A stretch of 64,000 bases of DNA from PALSA-129 sp963842505 (GTDB lineage Bacteria; Acidobacteriota; Terriglobia; Bryobacterales; Bryobacteraceae): NCBI GenBank assembly GCA_963842505.1, contig CAWJGZ010000002.1:682001-746000 (forward strand). Direction: 5' to 3'. A program made the translations under genes and the position numbers. The notes beneath the pieces were generated by a model. That model searched no databases and was not told where the DNA came from. It saw nothing but the letters and a program-made list of their open reading frames with translations. Below, piece after piece: positions 57,808-64,000 of this stretch (the stretch's first letter is position 1; every line of letters begins with the position of its first letter).

Positions 57808-60800
57808 ATGTCTCGTCTACGTTTGCTTGGCATCCTCTCTTTGTTGATGGCTGCGGCGGCCGCAGTGGGTTGGTCGCAGGCGGTGAACGCCACGTTGCTC
57901 GGCACTGTAACGGACACCACCGGCGCAGTGGTGCCGAACGCTAAACTCACCATAACGGAAACACGGACCGCCATTATCCACACGGCGAAGTCGAACGAAA
58001 GCGGGAATTGGATTGTTCCCGACCTGCCGCCTGGCGCATATGAGGTGGATGTCGAGGCCACGGGATTCAAGAAGGAACTCCGCAAGGATCTTGCGCTGCT
58101 GGTGAACACCACCGAGCGCGTGGACATTCAGCTTCAGCCCGGCAACGTCACCGAGACCATCGAGGTCACAGGCGCACCACCGGTGTTGCAGACGGACCGT
58201 GCCGATACCGGCCGCAACATCGACACCATGGTGGTAGCGGAACTGCCGGTTCTGGTCAGCAACCGCAATTATCAAGCCCTGCTGGCCCTCGTGCCCGGCA
58301 CGGCGCCGCCGACGGAGGAGCACTCCCAGTTCTTTAACGCTTCGGACTCGCTGCAGACCGAAGTCAACGGGGCCCCGCGCGTGGTGAATAATTACCAAAT
58401 CGAGGGCATCGACGACAACGAGCGCACCGGCTTGCTGCAAATCCTGATCCCGCCGCTCGAAGCAATTCAAACGGTGGACGTGTCAACCAGCAACCACTCC
58501 GTGGACTTGGGACGCGGCGCCGGCGCGGTCACTAACGTGATCCTGAAGTCGGGGACCAACGAGTTCCACGGCTCCCTCTACGAGTTCGTTCAGAACGGCG
58601 ATTTCGACGCCCGCAACTTCTTCCAGCCCTCGGTGGCCGCTGTCCACTACAACTACTACGGCGGCACCATCGGCGGGCCGATCAGGAAGAACAAGTTGTT
58701 CTTCTTCGCCGACGTCTTGCACACCTCGGATCACGAAGCCAACGCCAACACCGAGACGATACCGTCGCAACTGTCGCGCACCGGCAACTTGAGCGAGGCC
58801 CTGGGTGGCTCCAGCCCCGCTCTGGTTTACGATCCGCTAACCGGGAATACGACCACCGGTGTAGGAAGGACTCCGTTCCCCGGCAACATCATTCCCACAT
58901 CGCGCCTGAACCCGATCGCGCTCAAGATCCTGGCCCTGGTACCCCTTCCGAACGAAAATCTGTCCGCCACCGCGGCGCCGTCCAACAACTACTTCGCCCT
59001 TCTGCCCTTCACCAAGGTCAGCACCCTCACGGACGGGAAGGTGGACTATAACATCGGCGAAAAGGACCACCTCAGCGGTCGATTCAGCTTCCAGAAGCCA
59101 GTGGTTTACCAGGCGCCCATTTTCGGCACCGCCGGCGGTGATGCCAACGGCGCCTTCGAGGGCACGGGAATTCAGAAGACTTACAGTAGCGGCATCAACT
59201 GGACCCACCTTTTTACGGCCAACCTGCTGAACGAATTCCGGGTCGGCGTGGCGCACTACCACAACACGGCGCAAGAGAGCGACTATGGATCGAACGATAC
59301 CACGAACCTGGGAATCCCTGGCGTCAATATCAGCGAGTTCGACAGCGGCTTGGTGGGTATCCAGATTGGCGCATTTACCAGTCCGCTGGTGGGATATTCC
59401 GCCAGTTTGCCCTGGGTCCGCGCGGAGGCCAACATCGATTTGGTGGACAACGTGACCAAGACGCACGGCAACCACACCTTTACGATCGGGTTCGATATGC
59501 GCCGCATCCGTGACGACCTGTTACAGACGCAGACCTACAGCCCGCGCGGCGTCTACCAGTTCGGCGTTTCCCAGACGAACTGCGCGGGTAGCTGCCAGCT
59601 CCCCAACGGCACCACGAGCTCGGCGACGACCCCGAACAGCACCACTTCGTGGGCCAACGACCTGGCGAGCTTCCTACTGGACAGCCCCCAGGCGTCCAGC
59701 ACCGGGCGCGACTTCAGTGGCACGTTCCCGACTTACCGGGCCTGGTACTTCTTCCCCTACGCCGCCGATTCATGGCAGGTCAGCAAAAAGCTGACCGTGG
59801 TCATCGGGCTGCGCTGGGAAATATACCCGCCAGGCCTGCCGGCCTTCCCCGGCCAGTTTTCCAACTTCATTCCGTCGAGCAACACGCTGGTGGTCGGCGG
59901 TGTGGGCGGCAACCCCAACAACGGAGGCTTGGTCGACCACCTGAACTACCTTGCGCCGCGCCTGGGACTGGCGTACCGCTTGACGGAGAAGACGGTTATC
60001 CGGACGGGTATCGGCGTCAGTTATACGCCGTTTGAGGACAATACGTACATTAACAACAACTATCCGACAAAAGGCAACCTCGGAGCGGTGCAAGGCGCGA
60101 GCGCCTATACCTCGGCCTTGTACAACGGGTCCGTTCTGAGTTTCGAGAGTGGCCTCCCGGTGCCCTCGCCGCAGCCAATCCCGTCCAACGGGATTTACAG
60201 CGTCGCCGCTCTCGGCTTCAACGGTTCGTCGGAGTCCTACTTCCCGACAAACTACAAGAACCCTCACATCATTGCCTGGAACTTCACGCTCCAGCAGGCG
60301 TTGCCGTATCATTTCGCGATGGACCTTGCGTACGTGGGTAATCACGGCGTGGACATGGGCTCGGGGCAAAACATCAATGCAAGTCCGGTGATCGCACCCG
60401 CGTCCTCAGGCGACACCGCCTACCAACCATACTTCCCGCACACGGGCAGCATATCGGAGGAATTCGTGCCGGTGTCCGCGATGTACAACGCCCTGCAAGC
60501 GAAGATTGACAAGCGCTTTGCCGGCTCGCTAGGCATCACCACCTCGTTCACCTACGAAAAGGGCATGGCTTACTACAACGGCGGAGACGACGATGGATTC
60601 TACGGCTTCTATCTCAACGGACAATATCACCGTAATTGGGGCCTGGACGATTTCAATCGTAGGTTCACCTTTGTGCAGAGCTATGTTTACCAACTGCCCT
60701 TCGGTAAGGGGAAACCCTTCCTGAACGGTTCGCGAGGGCTGGACAAGGTCGTGGGCGGATGGCAGCTCGAGGGCATCCTGACGATCATGACCGGAACCCC

Positions 60801-61317
60801 CTTCACGGTGACTTACAGCTCGACGTACTTGAACCTTGCCTCAGGTGGCACTAACACGCCCGTCCAGGTGGGTCCGGCCAGCATTCTGCACGGAATCAAC
60901 ACCACCGCGTTGGGTGGAAGCCCGTGGTTTGATCCAACCGCGTTTGCCCCGCCACCCTGCCAGTCGGCGACACCTAGCGCGGCCTGCCCGACCGGAGCCA
61001 TCGATCAGATCGGCGGCGCTGCCCAGCAGGTCGGGAACGTTGGACGCAATTCCATGATTGGGCCGGGATTCTTCAACATGAACTTCGCCCTGTCCAAGAC
61101 CACCCACTTCAGCGAACGCGTCGGCTTGCAGCTTCGGCTGGAAACTGTAAATACAACCAACACCCCGCAGTTCGCCAATCCGAACGGCACCTGCTGCACC
61201 GCGAACAACGCCAACTTCGGATTCGTGACCGGCACCGTCAGCAGCGGCTCTGGCTCGGTCAACTCCGGCACCGGCGGCCCTCGCAGTATCCAATTGGCGG
61301 CGAAGTTGACGTTCTAG
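57808..61317 (+). CDS. Oar-like TonB-dependent receptor with carboxypeptidase-regulatory-like domain
   Basis: 1169 residues from the ATG at 57808, with AAAAGGAG nine bases upstream. Signal peptide (LLGILSLLMAAAAAVGWSQ), CarboxypepD_reg-like domain (about 25-105: ATLLGTVTDTTGAVVPNAKL), plug (about 115-235) and outer-membrane barrel ending in IQLAAKLTF. It shares local sequence with the receptor at 25466-29350, including YVGNHGVDM, but much of the barrel differs, so substrates probably differ. It follows a membrane-anchored regulator that may control it. Confidence 0.93.
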   Translation: MSRLRLLGILSLLMAAAAAVGWSQAVNATLLGTVTDTTGAVVPNAKLTITETRTAIIHTAKSNESGNWIVPDLPPGAYEVDVEATGFKKELRKDLALLVNTTERVDIQLQPGNVTETIEVTGAPPVLQTDRADTGRNIDTMVVAELPVLVSNRNYQALLALVPGTAPPTEEHSQFFNASDSLQTEVNGAPRVVNNYQIEGIDDNERTGLLQILIPPLEAIQTVDVSTSNHSVDLGRGAGAVTNVILKSGTNEFHGSLYEFVQNGDFDARNFFQPSVAAVHYNYYGGTIGGPIRKNKLFFFADVLHTSDHEANANTETIPSQLSRTGNLSEALGGSSPALVYDPLTGNTTTGVGRTPFPGNIIPTSRLNPIALKILALVPLPNENLSATAAPSNNYFALLPFTKVSTLTDGKVDYNIGEKDHLSGRFSFQKPVVYQAPIFGTAGGDANGAFEGTGIQKTYSSGINWTHLFTANLLNEFRVGVAHYHNTAQESDYGSNDTTNLGIPGVNISEFDSGLVGIQIGAFTSPLVGYSASLPWVRAEANIDLVDNVTKTHGNHTFTIGFDMRRIRDDLLQTQTYSPRGVYQFGVSQTNCAGSCQLPNGTTSSATTPNSTTSWANDLASFLLDSPQASSTGRDFSGTFPTYRAWYFFPYAADSWQVSKKLTVVIGLRWEIYPPGLPAFPGQFSNFIPSSNTLVVGGVGGNPNNGGLVDHLNYLAPRLGLAYRLTEKTVIRTGIGVSYTPFEDNTYINNNYPTKGNLGAVQGASAYTSALYNGSVLSFESGLPVPSPQPIPSNGIYSVAALGFNGSSESYFPTNYKNPHIIAWNFTLQQALPYHFAMDLAYVGNHGVDMGSGQNINASPVIAPASSGDTAYQPYFPHTGSISEEFVPVSAMYNALQAKIDKRFAGSLGITTSFTYEKGMAYYNGGDDDGFYGFYLNGQYHRNWGLDDFNRRFTFVQSYVYQLPFGKGKPFLNGSRGLDKVVGGWQLEGILTIMTGTPFTVTYSSTYLNLASGGTNTPVQVGPASILHGINTTALGGSPWFDPTAFAPPPCQSATPSAACPTGAIDQIGGAAQQVGNVGRNSMIGPGFFNMNFALSKTTHFSERVGLQLRLETVNTTNTPQFANPNGTCCTANNANFGFVTGTVSSGSGSVNSGTGGPRSIQLAAKLTF

Positions 61318-61337
61318 CTTTTCGAGAAGTAGCTTTG

Positions 61338-61369
61338 GCCACCGGGGCGGCGCCCGCCGCACCGGTGGC
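61338..61369. terminator. Bidirectional terminator-like stem-loop
   Basis: GCCACCGG (61338-61345) pairs with CCGGTGGC (61362-61369), with a further GC-rich stem inside. It lies between convergent genes; on the plus strand it is followed by CTGTTTTT at 61374-61381. Its right end touches the stop codon of the minus-strand TPR gene. Confidence 0.6.
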
Positions 61370-63369
61370 TATCGCTGTTTTTCGAGACGATCCAGCATTT
61401 GCCGGATCTCCGGGTCAGGCTTGATGCGCAACGCCGCTTCGAAATGCCGGGTGGCCTCCGGCATTCGGCCGGGTATCCCCGATAACGCAATCCCCAGATT
61501 GACGTGCGCGTCGGCAGAATTGGGATCGATTCTCAACGCGGCTTCAAAATGTGAGATCGCCGCCTGCACCCGCCCGGCGCCCGCCAGCACCACTCCGAGA
61601 TTGTTGTGCGCGTCCACATAATCCGGCTTAAGCCGCAAGGCTTCCTCGAAGTATGGGATCGCCGCCTCCGGCTTGCGGCTCTTGGCCAAATCGACACCCA
61701 TGCTGTATTGCATTTCGGCGGCATTGGACTGCACCTGCGCCAGGTTTTTTCGCGCCTCCTCATAATCCGGCTTGAGGCGCAGTGCGGTTTGATACTCGGC
61801 GATTGCCTCCGGCACGCTTCCGGGAGTCGCAGCTAAAGCGTTGGCCAGATCGTTATGCGTGATGGGCGAATCGGGAAGGACTCGCAGCGCCGCCTCATAA
61901 TGCTCGATCGCCTCCGGGATCCGCCCGGATTTCGCCAAGGCATTTCCGTAGTCGGTTTGCACGTTCGCGGCATTGGGTTCGATTTGGAGCGCGGCTTGAT
62001 ATTGCTTGATTGCTTCGGGGAAGCGCCCCTCGCCGGCAAAGGCTACGCCGAGATTATGGTGCGCCAGGTAGTTTCTATCGGTCACGTCCACGGCGTGTTG
62101 GAAGAGCGTGCGGCTGTCGCGCCAGTATCCGGCTTGCGCCCAGGCGAGCGCCGCGCAACCCGCGCAGGCGGCCGCGGCCAGCGCGGCGACGGCTGGTTTG
62201 GCGCGCGGCACGCGGCCGATAAGATCCGCCGCGCCCCACGCCAGCATGATGGTCAGGCCGATCATGGGAAGGTACATATAGCGGTCCGCGCGCGCCTGCG
62301 CTCCCACCTGCACGAGCCCGATGACCGGCGCCAGCATGCCCAGGTACCAGAACCATCCCACGGCCAGGTAAGGAGATTTGCGGATGGTGCGCAGCACCAG
62401 GATCGAAATGGCCGCGATGGCTAGCGCGGCCGCGGCGGCCTGCCATGCAGGCACGTCCGACGGGTAGGGATAGAATACCGCTAACCGGGCGGGCCAGAAC
62501 ATTTTGGCGATATAGACGATGCAGGAGACCAAGGCGTTCTCAAGGCGAAGCACAAGCGGAAAGACCTCCCGCGACCTCACGGCCCCGCTAGCCTGCTGTA
62601 CCAGGTAAGTGGCGCCGGCGGCGGCGGCGGCCATCGCGAAAAGCGGAATTTTCTCGCGAAGCAGCGAAGCCATGCGGGACCATGACCCGCCCTGCACGCG
62701 GCCAAGCGGCCACACATCCACGAGCAGCAGCACAATGGGCAGGGTCACGAGCATGGGTTTGGCCATCAGGCCCAGGGCAAACGCCAGGACCACCGGGAAG
62801 TAGCGGCCGAGCGACGGGCGCTCGACATAGCGCACATAACTCCACAGGGCAAGCAACCCGAAGAAGGCGCTGAGCGAATCCTTCCGTTCCGCCACCCAGG
62901 CAACCGATTCGACATGCAACGGGTGCAGGGCGAAGACCAACGCCACCCAGGCGCTGGGCCAGCGGCGTCCGGTGGACCGATTCAGAAACGCGAAGAGCAG
63001 CAGCACAGCCAGGGCATGCAGCAGCACGTTGGTGAGATGGTGCCATCCGCTGCGCAGGCCGAATAGCTGGTAATCGAGGATGTGCGAAAGGCGGGTGAGG
63101 GGAAACCAGTTGGCGGCTTCGCCGGACGTGAATGCCCAGGCGATATTCGCCGCGGTGACGCCGGCGCGCACGTGCGAATTGACTGTGACGTACTCGGGAT
63201 CGTCGAAATTGACGAAGTCAAAGTGGCGCACCTGCGCGTACACGGCGAACGTGGCCAGGAACAGGAACACGGATATCCAGAGGGTGTTGTGCGCGCGCGG
63301 CGGCGCGGCGGTAGTGCCGGCGCGCGGCTTGCGCTGCCGATCCGACGAGCTGGGGCTGGGCTTCGCCAT
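61369..63369 (-). CDS. TMTC-like membrane protein with C-terminal TPR repeats
   Basis: 666 residues from MAKPSPSSSDRQRK at 63369. About ten membrane helices (about 25-430) with family motifs near the start of the GT-C-like part: FVNFDDPEYV, HPLHVESVAWVAERKD and LMAKPMLVTLP. At least six TPR units follow (about 445-660), for example AIKQYQAALQIEPNAANVQT and AIPYFEEALRLKPDYVDAHN. The layout matches TMTC/O-mannosyltransferase-like proteins. Glycosyl transfer to exported proteins is plausible; no catalytic Asp pair is certain. Confidence 0.85.
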   Translation of the reverse strand: MAKPSPSSSDRQRKPRAGTTAAPPRAHNTLWISVFLFLATFAVYAQVRHFDFVNFDDPEYVTVNSHVRAGVTAANIAWAFTSGEAANWFPLTRLSHILDYQLFGLRSGWHHLTNVLLHALAVLLLFAFLNRSTGRRWPSAWVALVFALHPLHVESVAWVAERKDSLSAFFGLLALWSYVRYVERPSLGRYFPVVLAFALGLMAKPMLVTLPIVLLLVDVWPLGRVQGGSWSRMASLLREKIPLFAMAAAAAGATYLVQQASGAVRSREVFPLVLRLENALVSCIVYIAKMFWPARLAVFYPYPSDVPAWQAAAAALAIAAISILVLRTIRKSPYLAVGWFWYLGMLAPVIGLVQVGAQARADRYMYLPMIGLTIMLAWGAADLIGRVPRAKPAVAALAAAACAGCAALAWAQAGYWRDSRTLFQHAVDVTDRNYLAHHNLGVAFAGEGRFPEAIKQYQAALQIEPNAANVQTDYGNALAKSGRIPEAIEHYEAALRVLPDSPITHNDLANALAATPGSVPEAIAEYQTALRLKPDYEEARKNLAQVQSNAAEMQYSMGVDLAKSRKPEAAIPYFEEALRLKPDYVDAHNNLGVVLAGAGRVQAAISHFEAALRIDPNSADAHVNLGIALSGIPGRMPEATRHFEAALRIKPDPEIRQMLDRLEKQR

Positions 63370-63426
63370 GAGACGCAACCATAATTATAGAGGGCCGATT
63401 ATAGAGCGCGGCGTTACAATTCTTGT

Positions 63427-64000
63427 ATGTTGCGATTGCTTCTTGCTTCGATTCTGGTTGTGGCGTGCGCCCCCGCGGCCACACCCGAACAATTCCCGAC
63501 TTCCGCCGGCACGCTGGAACTGACGCCCATCCAACACGCCAGCCTGATGATTCGGGCCGGCGGCAAGGTGCTATACGTCGACCCGGCACAAGGAAAGTAC
63601 GATGGTTTGCCGAAGGCCGATTACATTCTCATTACCGACATCCACGGCGATCACATGGCGCCGGCCCTGGTGGAGCGCCTGAGCAAGCCGGGCACGGTAA
63701 TTCTGGCGCCCGCGGCGGTAGCGAAAACGGTGACCAGCGCCACCGTGATCTCAAACGGAGAGAGCAAGACCATCGGGCCGTTCCAGGTGGAGGCGCTGCC
63801 CATGTACAACCTGAAACCCGCGGCCGATGGCACGCTGTACCATCCCAAGGGCCGGGGGAACGGGTACGTCGTGACGTACGGAGGCAAGCGCTTTTATTTT
63901 TCCGGAGACACCGCGGGCACAACTGAAATGAAGGCGCTGCGCAACATCGACGTGGCCTTCGTGTGCATGAACCTGCCCTACACCATGTCGCCGCAAGAGG
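63427..64000 (+). CDS. MBL-fold metal-dependent hydrolase (UlaG-like), cut by the window edge
   Basis: Open frame from the ATG at 63427 to the end of the window (191 codons, no stop). The N terminus LLLASILVVAC-APAA ends in a lipobox-like VVAC, so it may be a lipoprotein. The MBL core shows LTPIQHASLMIRAGGKVLYVDP, the HxDH motif in LITDIHGDHMAP, and YFSGDTAGTTEMKAL with the next metal Asp. UlaG-like members hydrolyse lactones or phosphodiesters; the substrate is unknown. It is divergent from the TMTC-like gene with a 57-base gap. Confidence 0.88.
   Translation, partial: MLRLLLASILVVACAPAATPEQFPTSAGTLELTPIQHASLMIRAGGKVLYVDPAQGKYDGLPKADYILITDIHGDHMAPALVERLSKPGTVILAPAAVAKTVTSATVISNGESKTIGPFQVEALPMYNLKPAADGTLYHPKGRGNGYVVTYGGKRFYFSGDTAGTTEMKALRNIDVAFVCMNLPYTMSPQE

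Overview
The window looks like a chromosomal segment of an acidobacterium of the Solibacteres/Bryobacter type. I infer this from gene content and style, not from a marker gene. The signs are two very large Oar-like TonB-dependent receptors with an N-terminal carboxypeptidase-regulatory-like domain, two sortilin/BNR-propeller secreted proteins with glycine-rich linkers, a TIG protein built from the C-terminal domain typical of Solibacter, several Tat-exported sugar isomerase/dehydrogenase-like proteins, a futalosine-type menaquinone gene pair, high GC, and several families of palindromic intergenic repeats.

Layout. 1-1.2 kb: tail of a sortilin/BNR protein. 1.26-3.83 kb: a three-gene cassette (thioredoxin-like protein, Cys-rich secreted peptide, unknown 477-residue exported protein) lying between two ~58-bp direct repeats. 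The right repeat is the 3' end of a PP2C phosphatase gene. 4.6-6.7 kb: mqnP-mqnE. 7.5-8.9 kb: two TlpA-type thioredoxins. 9.0-10.4 kb: two PTPS-like genes and folE. 11-18 kb: RAYT pseudogene with REP-like repeats, a GH43-like hydrolase, and an operon of two M16-fold proteins plus a LolA-like protein. 18-25.4 kb: PilZ protein, M20 dipeptidase, OPT transporter, YqeY-like protein, then a class V aminotransferase with serA. 25.5-30.1 kb: TonB receptor and a MazF toxin whose antitoxin gene is frameshifted. 30.1-37.3 kb: a seven-gene drug-export operon (TetR, TolC, HlyD, two ATPases, two permeases). 37.9-47.9 kb: leuS, TIG protein, rlmD-like methyltransferase, trpS, a putative lipoprotein, a double VOC protein, tRNA-Thr(CGT), a cysteine-desulfurase-like enzyme. 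48-51.2 kb: sortilin/BNR gene with a frame break. 52-64 kb: sugar isomerase/oxidoreductase genes, a 0.8-kb block of nested repeats, a membrane-anchored winged-helix regulator beside a second Oar-like receptor, a TMTC-like TPR membrane protein and an MBL-fold hydrolase cut by the right edge.

Most interesting points: (1) the cassette between duplicated, hairpin-forming copies of the PP2C 3' end; (2) two adjacent PTPS paralogues that have lost complementary catalytic residues (Cys in one, Asp in the other), which suggests an obligate hetero-oligomer fed by FolE; (3) two neighbouring M16-fold proteins that both lack the HxxEH zinc motif; (4) a RAYT pseudogene whose amber codon falls at the probable catalytic tyrosine, next to a REP-like repeat. 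Three otherwise intact genes contain single frame breaks. These could be real or consensus errors, and claims resting on them are marked accordingly.
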